Notes: generated by a model from the letters alone, not told the origin. A DNA stretch of 64,000 bases from Vitrella brassicaformis (GCA_001179505.1 CDMY01000831.1:80195-144194); one strand, 5' to 3'. Positions 24,721-36,573 are shown, counted from the stretch's first letter. Program-made: numbers and translations.

Positions 24721-25153
24721 ATGTCCCCGCGCGACGCTCGGCCCTGCCCTGAATGTAAGGAAACCTTCCTCGCACATACGTCGGTCAACACCATTGAGTG
24801 CATCATTGCTCCTGCTGTCTGTAGGCTAAGACACTGTGGTGGTGTGGATGGGCGAGAGGACCGTCCTGCCGGCACTCTGGTCTCCCAGCCTCCAGAAGCT
24901 CGCAGTGGGCAAGTTCCCACTCCCGGCCGCCTGGCTGGATATCGCGGAGCGGGAGACCAACGAGGAGCGAGCGGAGCGGGCCGCCCGACGGACGGCTGAA
25001 GTCAGCCGACCCGCCGCTGAGGAGGGCCGCCTGATGGAGCGCATCTATGCCCTGCCGCGCTCCCCCCACGAGGAGCCCATCTGCCCAGCAGTGCTGGCTA
25101 GGGGCGACCTGGGGGAACAGGGCGTGACCGTGATGATGCGGCCCAAGAGGTGA
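24721..25153 (+). CDS. Unrecognised two-exon protein of about 118 residues
   Basis: ATG 24721 opens a 34-base exon (MSPRDARPCPE) with a GTAAGG donor. An AG at 24829-24830 gives an in-phase second exon encoding TVVVWMGERTVLPALWSPSL, then an Ala/Glu/Arg-rich helix (RETNEERAERAARRTAEVSR) and the end VTVMMRPKR with TGA at 25151. A stretch at about 25252-25350 encodes a similar-looking start, VLVVVMGWTRGTVIRVFAVP, so the module may be duplicated. No known domain is seen. It may be the first part of a longer gene that continues to 27.9 kb. Confidence 0.4.
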
Positions 25154-25251
25154 CAGCGGTGGGCCATGCAGCACCGCCGGAGCCCCTTCAGTCGGCCAGG
25201 GGGGTCTCGGGCCGCTGAGGAGGAAGCGGAGGCCGTCACCTTGACTCAAAG

Positions 25252-27945
25252 ATGCAGGCGACGTCGGTGCTGGTGGTGGTGATGGGGTGGACAAGAGGCA
25301 CCGTTATTCGTGTGTTCGCTGTTCCAAGTTTGGATCACATAGCAACGTTCAGAAGGTCAGCCAAGAGAGAGAGAGAGAGAGAGATCGTCGCCTGCATGAC
25401 GGATGGATCTCTCCCACGGGCGCCTTCTTGGTGCTCCAGATGGTGACCCTGCTGCCCAATGCGTCGCCCTCACCCGAGCCGCCCCTCCGCATCAACCTGC
25501 TGCAGCTGATCGAGGCCGTCAGCGGCGCGTCATGGCCCGACACCGACGCCATCATGCGGCAGCTGGGGTTGCGGGAGCACCAGTGGGATGCGGGTGAGGC
25601 GCGTTGCCACCGCCTCACAAGAAGGAAAAGAAAGAGCAAAGCAGGCTTCTTTGCTTCCTGTGAAGAGAAAAGAAGCTTGGATTGTAGCTGTTTCGATGGA
25701 GGGTTCGGTGCACACCGACGCCAATCCGGCCACGGTGCCAGCAGCACACCCGCTACACGTGTCGGCTAGCCGACTACGAGTCGGCCTTCGAGACCACCGA
25801 CCACAAAGCCGCACACGTGACCTACAACACGCTGGCGGACGTGCGCCCCTGCCGCACCCCGGCCCCTTTCACCGACCCCGCTGCCATCGTTGACGAGGCA
25901 GACGCCACTCTGCGGCTCCTCAAGGGGGAGGGCCCAGTGGAGATGCCTTGCGGCCACGCCGGCACCGTCACCTACCACACGGCGTTGGCCTGCGTGGTGC
26001 TGCTATGGGAGGAGTGGGAGACATTCAAGAGCGTGATGGACGTGGCGGCGTGTCCTGGACAGGGCACAGCGGGTGCGGCCCGACGACCCACGGCAGCAGC
26101 AGAAGGAGGTGGCCATCAAAGGGTGCGAGGACCTGATCGCAGGGCGGCCGATGAGGGGTCTCGTCTTCACGGCGCAGCACCGCTTGGAGCAGCTGAGGGT
26201 GCGGCTCAAGGAGGACGATCTGCCATGTCACCGATGATGCCTTACCAAGTTTCCTGCATCTCTGTCTCCGTCCCTCTCTGTCTGCAGGCTGCCTTCGCAG
26301 CAATATCGCTGCCTACATTTTATATCCGAGAGTCTGTGTACGAGTGCATCGGTCCGTGCGTGTGTGTCCGGCTGGCTCGCCTGGAGATACGAGAGGAGGC
26401 GACGAGAAGAGAGAAGAAAGGCACAGGTACGACATGCATCAGGCAAGGAGGCAAGGAAGGACTGGTCACACGACGCAGTTCGTGTGCAGCCTCCAGATGG
26501 CGCTATACCTGCGTCGAGACGGCCGAGAGAGCGTCCACGACGTTCTCCGACACTGCGCCGACCAAGGGTGGATTCAGTTGCCTCCGGCCACCGAGCAGCA
26601 GCCCCAGTCCCAGCCCGCAGAGGGACCAGGGCACACCAAGCCCGTCCCCATTGCTGCCCTCAACGGCCGCATTGCCCGACGCGCCCTTTGTCGTGCCGCC
26701 ACCATCGGTCACGTCACCGAGGACGCCCAAGCAAGACGTTTGCGTCGCCGAGGCCGCCCAGCAGGCCCTCGCCGACCCACAGCCACCAGCGGCACCGCAA
26801 GCAGCCGCAGAGGAGGGCACACCAAACCAAGCTGCTGCCGACGCCGAGGGACCCGCCAAGGAGGTGCAAATTGGACTGAGGATGTCATGTGTTGTGCGCG
26901 ACGTCTCTGTCTCCCTGTCTTCAGGATCATATCGCTGCCTATACTTTATATTCTGATGGCTTTTTGACGACTCCGCCGCGTGCCGTGACTGGAAGACCTA
27001 CCGCCTTGGTGTCATGCAACGGGTGCGCAAGGACCTCGAGGACTCATCCACCGGGAAGGTCGTCAAGGAAGAGGTGAGTGAGTGACGGAGGGCGGTCAGC
27101 CAGGCAGACAGGCATCCCCTCCACCCGTATGTCTCTGCTCATCTCATCCACCGTTCCCTTCCTCGTCCGTCATTGATTAGGGTGTTTTGACCTGGTTCGG
27201 CCAGTGGAACAAGCCGACCGGTGATGGCAGTAGGGGGGAACTTACCCCGGTGAGCAAATAGACGTCGACAAGACGAATGCATCAAGTATAGCACTTCTGA
27301 TTGTCTTCGGTCTGTCACGTTGTTTATCAGGGGAGGCCAGTGACGGCGCCTTGGCGGCTGTGCATGGGGGAGCATCCCCGGTGTACGCGAGGCCCACACA
27401 GCCAGTCCCCCCACCAGCAGCAGCCAATCCACCACAGGCCCGCTACACGAGACCCGCATGGCCGGCAGCCCCACCACCAGCAGCAGCGCATCCACCGCAC
27501 GCCCACTACGCCAGGAGGCCAGCACACCCGGGATTCCCACCACCACCAGCAGCACCCGCTCCCAAGCTGCATCGCCCGCACACAGCCGCGTTCCCCACGC
27601 CAGCTGGTGTGCGTGAGCGGCGAGGTGGACGAGGGCTGGTACAAGAACCCCCACATGGGCTGCTGGGAATGGTGGGAGCGGAGCGAGACGGCACCCAATG
27701 TGTACGAGGTGAGGGCGGCCTACCAAGACGTGTCTATGACGGCCAAGGCCCTAGCGCGTGGGGCGGCAGACGGCGTGGAGGCAGCTGTGCGGGCATGCGT
27801 GAGGGGGGTCAAGGCGGCGGTAGGGATGCTGGGCTGCACGAGATGGGAAGGTATCTCTGTCTACATTTTATATTTTCGTGCGTCTAATCAGCTCAGACAC
27901 CGGCAACCCAAGTGGGCAAAGCAGAACATTCTGAGATACGCATAA
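25252..27945 (+). CDS. Unrecognised multi-exon locus, coding-like segments in several exons
   Basis: Plus-strand segments look coding by composition and by canonical donors. They include LPNASPSPEPPLRINLLQLI; a long exon with TCRLADYESAFETTDHKAAH, EADATLRLLKGEGPVEMPCG and VLLWEEWETFKSVMDV; QQQKEVAIKGCEDLIAGRPM and EQLRVRLKEDD; QMALYLRRDGRESVHDVLRH; an Ala/Pro/Gln-rich linker; CRDWKTYRLGVMQRVRKDLE; GVLTWFGQWNKPTGDG; a Pro/Ala/His-rich stretch; and VDEGWYKNPHMGCWEWWERS. Frames shift between segments, so several introns or lesions must be present. I recognise no family. Four copies of a short AT-rich motif lie within or just after this locus (see repeats). It may be more than one gene. Confidence 0.35.
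26302..26336 (+). repeat. Dispersed motif copy 1 (core ATCGCTGCCT..ATTTTATAT)
   Basis: This copy reads ATATCGCTGCCTACATTTTA then TATCCGAGAGTC. It is preceded by a CTCTGTCTCC/CTGTCTGCAG pyrimidine stretch that copy 2 also has. Confidence 0.7.
26929..26955 (+). repeat. Dispersed motif copy 2
   Basis: This copy has ATATCGCTGCCTATACTTTA then TATTCTGATG. It shares the upstream TCTCTGTCTCC..TCTTCAG stretch with copy 1. Confidence 0.65.
27851..27877 (+). repeat. Dispersed motif copy 3
   Basis: This copy has GTATCTCTGTCTACATTTTA then TATTTTCGTG, the most diverged member. It lies at the end of the unrecognised locus. Confidence 0.55.
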
Positions 27946-28763
27946 GCTAAGGATATTTTCCTTGTGTGCTTGTCCTTCCCTCCTCTGGGTGTATTGTTCA
28001 GTGACCCATCCCATCTCACATTCGTGTTGGGTGTGTGTGGATGTTCTGATTGGGCTGATCGCGGCCATCTGTGGCCGCGCAACATCGCTGCCTGTATTTT
28101 ATATCCGACAGTCTTTGCCAGCGTCAAAGCCCATCGTATATGTCCCTCGATACGCTGGACAGGCATTGCATTCGATGCGTCAGACCTCTGCTGCATCACA
28201 CTGTATTCATCAGACATGGATCGGTCAGACAGCGTATGTATGTATCCACACAAATCGCGACCCTTACCAATCTCATTGTATATCTGCCGGGTCACGTGCA
28301 ACCGCCACACACAAGTCCACACACCGACAGTGCTGCTCCTCTCAGCACTGCGTGCATCTTATCTTCTGCGGCGTTATTGTTGCCTGCAGCTGCTGATGTC
28401 GACGATGCGGGGGAACGCAAGAATAGAGACCGATCAAAGATACTTGATTTGCAAAGATGGTGGCAGCATATAAGCAAGTCACACGGCGAGGGAGAGACGC
28501 CGGGGTCCGCGCATATTGAGCAGTGCTGTCTCGTGTTCGGTGTACTTGTGCAGCTTCGGAAGATCCATTCATTCACTGGTTCTCATTTCCTTCTCACCGC
28601 ATGACCCAGTCACTCAGAGCGACAGACAGAGTCTGACAGACAGACAGACAAGGGAGAAAAGCACAGATATGCTAAGCACGACACGCGGCAGACGAACCGA
28701 GCGAGTTATATTTTTCCGTCCAATGCCATGCGCATCGCATCAAGGAATATCGCCATCCATCCC
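27946..28763. other. Stretch without a supportable gene
   Basis: Apart from motif copy 4 and a CAGA-repeat near 28620-28650, this is lower-GC sequence than the surrounding genes. Open frames on both strands look random. It separates the plus-strand unknown locus from the 3' end of the fucosyltransferase gene. Confidence 0.5.
28082..28116 (+). repeat. Dispersed motif copy 4
   Basis: This copy has ACATCGCTGCCTGTATTTTA then TATCCGACAGTC, very close to copy 1 over about 35 bases. It sits outside any exon I can defend. Confidence 0.7.
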
Positions 28764-30996
28764 TCATGTGTTACCCCCATTCACGGCCGCGGGCGTCTCC
28801 TTCTCCTGCTCCTTTGCTATCGCCCCTCCCCGCAGCCTCAAGTCGACCCCGCGCCCCTCCCACCCCTCGAAGGTCACAAATTTCTGCCTTATTTCAGCCT
28901 CCTTGAGCTCGTCAGCTTCCCAGTTCCATGCGTCAACGAATGATGTGGCCTTCGCTGGGGGTGCCGGGCGATGGATGACGCGGGGGAAACGGGAAAGGTC
29001 GACATAGCCTGCATCGATGTCTCGAGCGGCCGCGAGAAACCGGCACAGATGGCAGGTACTGTCGGGGTAGTTGAGCGACAACAGACGGCGGAAAGAAGGA
29101 GACAAAGGCTCCTGAAGGCACAAACACAACATAAATTGGACATGAATGCATACACTCAGTGCCATGTGTGAGGGGAGGGGGGGTGTTGCATACTCGCTTC
29201 CAGCTGAGGTATTTGTTGTATTCCCGAGGGTGGCTGTCAAGGTAGCGCAGATAGTCTGCCAGCTTCCTGGGCGACTCAAAGTCTTCCGCCACGATATAGC
29301 TCTTCGGCGGGGGGGCGAAAGAGTGATGGTTGCTGACGCGAGAGAGAACAATGGGCACCGTCCCGGCAGACAGCGCCTGCATGGCATACAAATGGATGAA
29401 TGAATGAGAGGACAATCGACAACCAGCAGGGGCTGACCTGGGCAAATTTCTCCGTCACGTAATCCGGGAGATTGGTGTTTTCAAAGGCGAGATGAAACTT
29501 GTGGCGGGACAGCAGAGCGTTCTTCTCACGCCCTCTGTTGGCCGTGAAGCGGTGTGACAAGAGACCCAAGACGTCGGACGCGTTTGCAGTGTGAACGCAT
29601 TTCCCGAAAGAAGCGACGGGAATATGTCGCATCAGCTCCTGCATGTACCGGAGACGACCGTTGCTGCAGATGCCAGCGGAGACACAGCGATGCTCCTATG
29701 TTGCCCTGGTGTTCGTTGTCTCTGTCGTCCCTATCTTACTTGTCTCTGCAGTTCGAAATGAGAGCGCTGACGAGATGCTTGCCCGTTTTGGGGCGAGGGG
29801 GCGCCAGCCAATCATACGCCGACCAGCCCAAGTAGATCCTCGGGACATCGCTGTTGAGCTGCACCGTCATTTTCAAATCAAATCGGCTGCACGGGCACGG
29901 ACACAAAAGGCAATACGGTACGTGTCTCATGGAGAGCAGAGGCAGACGTCCACCTACTTGAGGGTGTTTGCATCCTGCATCCAGTCTGCGACCTCCATTG
30001 TGTTGGCAGCCCAATACTGACAACAATCCCCTGCACCAATCCCTGTACGTGCGCCTCGTCCGCGGTGTCTCTCACCTGGTGTATTGGCTTGTCTTTCACC
30101 AGGCCCTTGGAAAAGTCACGATCATAAGCCCCAAAGACAATCGCGTCAGCCGCTATCCACTTCTTCCTGGCAACGAAAGGAGGAGACCAGAAGGTCCGTC
30201 CATCGCCCCATGAGATGCTGGCTCACTTGTTCTTGCTAAGGAAGCACGGCACATCGCAGTTCAACATGCCATCGTCAATTTGTAGCACGCCCGCCATCCC
30301 GATGTGAGCCGGAGGGTTTGCCCACTCCAGTATGACCACTGGGTCGCTCCGATTGACTGTGTAGAACCGCCAATCTATCCCATCAGCCTCATGTGCCGCC
30401 TCATCCCCCTTCCCGTCTCCTCTCAAGCGCCGCCTGTCATTCTCGCCATTGTATCCAGTTCTCCTCAGAGACATCCGTGACCGCCTTTTATTGTCATCGC
30501 GGCATTCGTATCGGTAGTCCCATCTGGTGACTGGCCCCAGCATCCGCGCGTTGGCCCGTCTCGGGTCACCAGCTGCCATGCGGTTCAGCTTCGACCGGCC
30601 GAACTGGGCGTACATTGCCGGCGTGGCATTCACTGCAAATGGCAAAGGGGCGAAGGGTCGGGGCAGCGAGTCATCGCAGGAAGGGAGGACGCGAGGCGGT
30701 TCGCGCTGAAAGGCTTTGAAGAGATGGCGGAGGAACGCCCTGAATACCTCGTCGAACAGGATGGTTTCATCGCCGTAGGCCATGGACAGGAAGTAGAGCT
30801 CTAAGACAATGACGCTGATGGCACCGCAGAACGCAAGAAGCACGACAAATAGCAGTGATCGGGGACATTTTTCGCCTTTCCTGCGTTGTGCGGTGGCAGG
30901 GCTGGGAAGCCGCTGGACACCAATTCGCGGCAGATGAGGGCCAGAGGGAGATCTTGGCTTGTCAATGAGGGAGAGACGGAGCGAGTTTGACATCAT
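28764..30996 (-). CDS. GT10-family alpha-1,3-fucosyltransferase-like protein
   Basis: This is a Golgi type II membrane glycosyltransferase expected to move fucose from GDP-fucose to a glycan. From tandem ATGs at 30996/30993 there is a short basic cytoplasmic tail, then a membrane anchor (SLLFVVLLAFCGAISVIVL) and a stem. An exon carries WRFYTVNRSDPVVILEW, and later exons carry ADAIVFGAYDRD, IYLGWSAYDW and MQELMRHIPVASFGKCVHTA. The signature block is HKFHLAFENTNLPDYVTEKF, spliced to ALSAGTVPIVLSRVSNHHSF and then SYIVAEDFESPRKLADYLRY, matching GDP-fucose-binding GT10 enzymes. The C-terminus adds a Cys-containing segment (STCHLCRFLAAARDIDAGYV) and a Glu/Lys tail ending VNGGNT. At least six exons. 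Acceptor specificity cannot be read. Confidence 0.9.
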
Positions 30997-31122
30997 TTTG
31001 GAGGAGAAGGACTAGTAGTGCATGCATGCTCCCCTCATGGGGGCCGCCCCCACCCCGATCGCGTAAAGCGGGAGGCACAGAGGAACGGATACATTCCCAT
31101 TGAGGGACCCGGGACGGAGAGC

Positions 31123-32948
31123 ATGAAGGCCATTCAAGCTGTGAGCTTCGTCCAGGAGCAGGGCACAAGCAGGTCACCAACGAGCAAATCTCCCACTGCA
31201 AACAAACCCCTCCCGAAGGGAAGCGAAGCTGCAAAGCGGAAGCCGAAGCGCAGCGTATCAGTGGTGAAGAGCGCTCCATGGCAGAGCTGACCTTGCAATG
31301 GAATGCTCCCCCTTTTCCTTTTTCAGGTCGTCCCTCCTCTGGCAGAGTCGCCCCTTCCTGCCATCCCAGCTCCCAGGGCACCTTTCCAACGCGCACCTCG
31401 ACGAAGAGAAACATTCTCCGAGGGCCCCGACGGGCGCCTATCCCCGAAAGGCATCATCAGTCCGCCTGCAATCGCCTCTCCTCGCCTCCACCTTTCAGGT
31501 GGGCCAGGCGATATCGCCCCGCGGGCTGGGAGGGAAAGTGACCCGATCGCACGGCGGCTGTCGGCTTCGAGGGAGCGCCGCGTGACGGAAGGGAGGGGTG
31601 AGAGGGCGGTGACGTCGCCGCCGGCGGACAGACAAGGACAGGTGCATGGATGGATTGGGGAAAGCGCAGCCGCAGTGCTGGATGTATGCACGAATGTGTC
31701 TGGCGGCAGGAGATGGCCCTCGAGTATCGGAGTCAGCGTCCGTCGAGCCGCACAACGCCTGGAGTCACGCCTTCCCACATGGATGAGGCAGAGGCGAGGA
31801 GAAAAGTGTCGGTCTTCGGGGTACGAAGAGACACGCAAGCATCATGGGGAGGAGAGAAGCTGACAAGGAATTCATCTCAACTGTTGCCTGCAGGCCCTCC
31901 GGACGATGCTGAACCAGATTCCCACAGCAATGGTCATCGACCGAAGGCAAAGTGGGCGAACCAGCGTCGCCACCCTGGCCTACAGCCAGTCGATGGCTGT
32001 CGGCGGATCGATTGACACCAGCCCTGGTGAGACACGACTCTCTCGTCGCGTCACTTGCTGACACAGACTGGTGGTTGACAGTTGGGACAGAGGACCTGCC
32101 GAGCCGGAAGCCGTCTGACTTTCGCGGGGGCCCAGCCAGAGGGAGGTACTCCCTTGTGCCCGAGGGGATGACACCGGAAGGGTTCGCCAGTACGAGGCTG
32201 GGAAGGAGGCTGGGCATGCTGCACGACTTGGTGGACTCTCTGGAGAAGGAGCTTGAAGAGAAGGTATGTCACGTCACAGCAACACTCGGATGGAATGATC
32301 GCATCAGGCATCACTCTGCGTGTGTGCAGGAGACTGCCTTGAGACGCATGACCGAGCGCTTCCAGCGGGCCAGTACGCTCAACCTTAGCCGAAGGCAAAG
32401 CGAGGAACTATCCAGGGTACTTAGTTGCTCGCATCCAGAAACATACACCTACGATCAAAGACGTGTCTCTCTGACTGTGGCGCCAATGCTCTCCTGTTTG
32501 CAGCCGCGGCACGGCCGCACGCAGCCCACAGCGGATGAGTATGACGAGTTGGTGGAGGATGTCAACGACATGAGGGAGCAGCTGGAGGCCGCCAAGTCAG
32601 ACAGAGACAGACACGTTGACAACGTACGTACGCATCGGAGAGGCAGACAAGAAGAAATACACACACGGCAAGGCAACGTTTGTGTGTCGTGTGTGTCAGC
32701 TCAAGGCGCTGACGGTGCAGAACAATCACTTGCAAGTCCTCCTGGAGGAGGCTGAGATGAGGGCGAATGCGGCCGAGAGCGAACGACACACTGCGAGGAG
32801 AGAAATGCATGTACGCGAGCAGCTCGCAACTCGCCATGTCACGACACAACTCCGCCCTGTGTCGATATCTGCAGGCCCTCAGGGAAGAGATCGATCGGCT
32901 GCAGGTCACGCGCCATCGAAGCAAACGCATGCGGCCGGCCGGCCACTT

Positions 32949-32981
<33 letters not shown>

Positions 32982-34917
32982 CTTCAGACGGCCTTGAGAG
33001 ATGAGCGCTTGAGTCTGTCCGAGGCTTCACCCGCTGCCGAGCGAAGTCACGAGCAGCAGCCGCCGTCTCCATCGTAGCCACCTCGCTCCCTTTAGCAAAA
33101 ACGAGCTGCTACTCTCCTCTCTGTGTGTCTGGCGCAGCTTTGGGGAAATGCAGCGCTTGCAGAGTCTAGTGCTCGACCTCGAATCACGTTCCGACTTCCT
33201 CATCAAAGAGAACGAGCAGCTCTCGTCTGAGCGGGACGAGCTCAAGGCGCTCCTGTCATCCATCCAGGCCCAGCAGAAAATGCGACGACCGCCCACCATG
33301 GAGCCCCTCTCACTCGCCGAGCGGCCGCCGCCCGAGCCCAAGGCTCCTGAAGTGGGTATGCCGCCGACCCCGGGGTCTCTCAGCGCAGAGCTGCAGGCGA
33401 CAATGGAGCTGTCGCGACAGGATGAGGAGCCGGTCGAGGGCATCCCCGAGAGTTGGCAGCTCATGTCTGGCCCGCAGAGGGCAGCGGGTGAGGTCGAGGC
33501 AGAGGAGAGCGAGAGCGATCGAGAGGTGAGGGATGCGCTGCGGGAGGGGCAACGGGTGGATTGGAGGGGGCGCGCAAAGGCACTGACGAAGGAGAACGCC
33601 GCGCTGAAGCGGCGGCTCCAGATGGCACAGAAGGAGCTGGAGGTGGGTAACACCGCGACAAGAGACAAAGTCCAACAGTGCAATATATGGCTCGATGGCT
33701 CCCCCTTTGTGTCTTGTTCTTGCTACAGTCGGTATCAGCTGCGTCTCCCGCATTCGTGACCCCAGTCCAATCGCCCCTCGCGGAGGCCTTCCTCCGCCCC
33801 CCCGTCTTGGTGTCCCCCGTGCACCCCGGCGGCCGACTCAGCCCGCTCCTCGAAGGCTCTGAGCGGTCCACTCCTTCAGGCCCCTCACCACACGACCTCA
33901 TCTCGACACCGATGCCCTCACCCCAGAGGGTGCCGCAGCGGTCGCTCGGGGGCCTCACCATCGACACCACGCAGCAGCCTGAGGGGGACCGTGAGTCCAT
34001 CATATCGATGATTTCCCCGCTGAGAGACACCCCCATGGAGCCCTTCACCTTCTCGATGACGAGGCCCCAGCCAGCGGCTGCAGCAGCGGCCGCAGCAGCT
34101 AATCACGGGTTTTCCGCTTCTGGTGTGTCGGTGCTCACCGGCCTGTCAGCTGTCACGGCTGAGATCGAGCAGTCTGTCGAGGAGGACCTCATTGCGGCCC
34201 TTAGGCGCATCAACGAAAGGCAGAACCGACCCACAGACATCGAGGGTCTGAGAAGCATCTTCCAACAGCTAAGAGAGCAGCCCCAGCAGATGGCCGATGC
34301 CGCTGGGCCGGCGATGGCCGAAGGTGCAGAGGATGACCAGCGGTCGATAGAGGCGCTAGAGAGGGAGCTGAGTCTGTTGAAGCAGCAGCTGGAGACATAC
34401 ATAGAGCTGGCCAACCAAATGAGGGCCGGGCAGCAGGCTGCTGCCAGGCCAGAGAGGGAGGAACCGCAGTGGCGTTGGGCGCCGCCACCTGTTGAAGAAC
34501 GGTAGACAGACAAGAAGGAAGGAAACCTTGCACTGAACGCGACATGCCCACTCTTTGTGTCTCTGTGCATGCGCTGCTGTTCTTCCTTTCAGCGATTGGT
34601 ATCCGGTGCAGGTCCCGCCTCCCGTGACACGAGTCTTCTACCCCCCGCCTCCGCCCCAACCATTCCTCATCCGACCCGCCCCACCACCACAAGTTCCTCC
34701 CCTTATAGCCCGGCCAGCAGTCGTCCGTGCCCCCCCATCATTCCCCCCGACCGTCTCGGTGCCCTCGTCAGCCTCGTCAGAGGAGGAGGAGGAGGAGAGG
34801 GCACAGCGGGACAAGACGCCCAGCTGCTGTGGTATGGCGTTGCCGTGTGTGTCTGCGAGGGAGGGGGGTGGGGTCGGTTATGGAGGGGTGCGGCGGGCTG
34901 TGACGGCCCCTCGTTGA
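31123..34917 (+). CDS. Unrecognised coiled-coil and proline-rich protein
   Basis: The N-terminus is basic and Ser/Pro-rich (first ATG at 31123, MKAIQAVSFVQEQG). It is followed by SDFRGGPARGRYSLVPEGMT and a series of coiled-coil exons: LHDLVDSLEKELEEK, EYDELVEDVNDMREQLEAAK, LTVQNNHLQVLLEEAEMRAN, MQRLQSLVLDLESRSDFLIK and KALTKENAALKRRLQMAQKE. The next exons are Pro/Ser-rich with a polyalanine run near 34075-34100. Then come another coiled coil (RSIEALERELSLLKQQLETY), a polyproline region (VFYPPPPPQP) and an EEEEEE run before the stop at 34917. About ten introns. The layout suggests a cytoskeletal or centrosomal scaffold, but no family is identified. It is divergent from the fucosyltransferase with only 126 bases between start codons. 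Confidence 0.65.
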
Positions 34918-35306
34918 CTGACTGATTGGTTGACTGACTGAGAGGAAGAAAGAAAGAGGATTTGTGGTGTCTGGAAGTGTGTGCGTTGAATCCATCGTTA
35001 TGTGTCTTGCAAGAGGCCAGCAGTCCCACACGCACATCGAAACACAGTCAAAAATTCAATTCGCAACAGCTGTCACATCCATCCATCGAGAGATCTGTAC
35101 AAAGAGGAAGTTCCGTGTCATTAAACATCTGGGTAAGTAGGCAAGTATCGATATCGACCGCCAGAAGGCGCGCTGCACAGTGCACACGTCCCCCCGTGTG
35201 GCACGCAGCCCTCGTCGGATCAAACACTCTAGGTAAAAGCACACAACACATCCGACACACCGCCTACAAAATGAGCCGCCCGTCCCCCCGGCACGAGAGA
35301 GAGATG
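34918..35306. other. Convergent intergenic region
   Basis: The 3' flanks of the coiled-coil gene and NFU meet here. Low-complexity TGACTGAC near 34915-34940; otherwise nothing recognisable. Confidence 0.55.
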
Positions 35307-36503
35307 TCACACGAAGGTAACCTGCGGCAGGGGAACAGAGAGCGAACGTCGAATTCCTATCTGCGCAAGACAGACATGGGCTTGCTGCTGAGCGTACCGA
35401 GTTGAGAAGAGGGAAGTTCCGCCGCAGCCTCTGCTGGATCTCAAGCTGTCAGGCCAACGCAGCACACACACACGTGCACACAAGTGTGGGTGGGACGTGG
35501 CTTATGCCTCCCTCCGTTCTGTTCTCTCTATGCCGCCTGCCTACCCTGATGGATCGGTTTTCTGCTGATCTGCCGGTCATCTTGAGCGCCACAGTGGCAG
35601 CGACGCTGCCCACCTTGTTGGCCTCGACCACAGTGATGTCGCCGCCCGTCATCTTGATGAAGGGCCGCACACCGTCCAGGATTTTCTCCACATTCTCCTT
35701 GGTGAAAGCCATCCCGTTCTCCGCACCCTCGCTGCACACCCCAGCCACACAACACACACATCCAAGACATTCACACCATTCGGATGGCGAGAGGCCAAGG
35801 TTGTTCTTCGGGACCTACCTGACAGCCTCTACGCTGTTGATCTCGGGGATCCTCTCGCGCAGCCGCCTCTCCACCCCTTACACACACAACCAGACAGACA
35901 GATGGGCCACATGGCATGCGTCAGGTATGTCTATCCAGTCCTTATGCACCCACCCACCCACCCATTCGGACAGTGACGACTGATGATGGACACGAGCCGC
36001 ACGCGCCCTCAAGCTGCAGATAGACATCAGGCCCCTCTATCGACTTCAGAGAGACGTTCCCACCTGCACCAACCAGCCCACAGAGGGAGGGATGGACACT
36101 CACTCGCAATTGGTCTGTCTGTCTGTCTGAGCTGGTTGTCCATCCATCCATCCATCCCCACCAGCTCACCCCACTCACCGTCAGCAATGAGGTATGGCCT
36201 GACTTCATCCAGGACGGTCTCAACGTTCTCGGGTGTCAGCGGCAGGGTCTCGGCGCCGCGCCTGTACTCCACTTCACGCAGGTTCTCGAAAGGCGACTCC
36301 TTCGCCTCAGTGGCCGGCGATGCTGAGTGAAGGCGGATCTCTGCATGAGAAGCGCGCTGCCGCCCTGATGCCGGTGGCCGGCTGGCCGACGTTATGCCTG
36401 CTGGAGGCAACACGAACGCTGGTGGCTCATGCGGCTGGAAAAAAGCACGAGTCGATGACAAACAGACAAAGATGCAGATCGGCGCCAGCAGCAAGCTGAT
36501 CAT
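35307..36503 (-). CDS. NFU: Plastid-targeted NifU-like iron-sulfur scaffold (NFU)
   Basis: This protein assembles and transfers [4Fe-4S]/[2Fe-2S] clusters to plastid proteins. The start MISLLLAPICIFVCLSSTRA runs straight into FFQP: a signal peptide followed by an aromatic residue at the expected cleavage point, then a Ser/Arg/Pro-rich transit peptide. The first NifU domain reads LTPENVETVLDEVRPYLIAD, GGNVSLKSIEG and GACGSCPSS, with the CxxC cluster ligands, then VERRLRERIPEINSVEAV. A second, CxxC-less NifU domain follows (FTKENVEKILDGVRPFIKMT, GGDITVVEANKVGSVAATVA), as in plastid NFU1-3. Its last helix, LEIQQRLRRNFPLLNS, splices to a five-codon final exon (VTFV, stop at 35307-35309), which matches how the family ends. 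The longer frame upstream of 36503 begins with TTG, so ATG 36503 is preferred. Divergent from AP-3 beta. Confidence 0.93.
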
Positions 36504-36573
36504 GAGGGATGGCGTCAGGCTCAAGGCAGCAGGCAGCAAGACGGGTAGCGTCTTGCACAAAGTCTGCAAGATT

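Noticed and set aside
24897-24904. AGCTCGCA copy inside a putative exon
   Set aside because: Not upstream of any start; counted as a chance occurrence. The same applies to the copy at 32821-32828 inside the coiled-coil gene.
36504-36569. Longer N-terminus for NFU
   Set aside because: The extension starts with TTG and would bury the signal peptide behind about 20 extra residues; ATG 36503 gives a standard leader.
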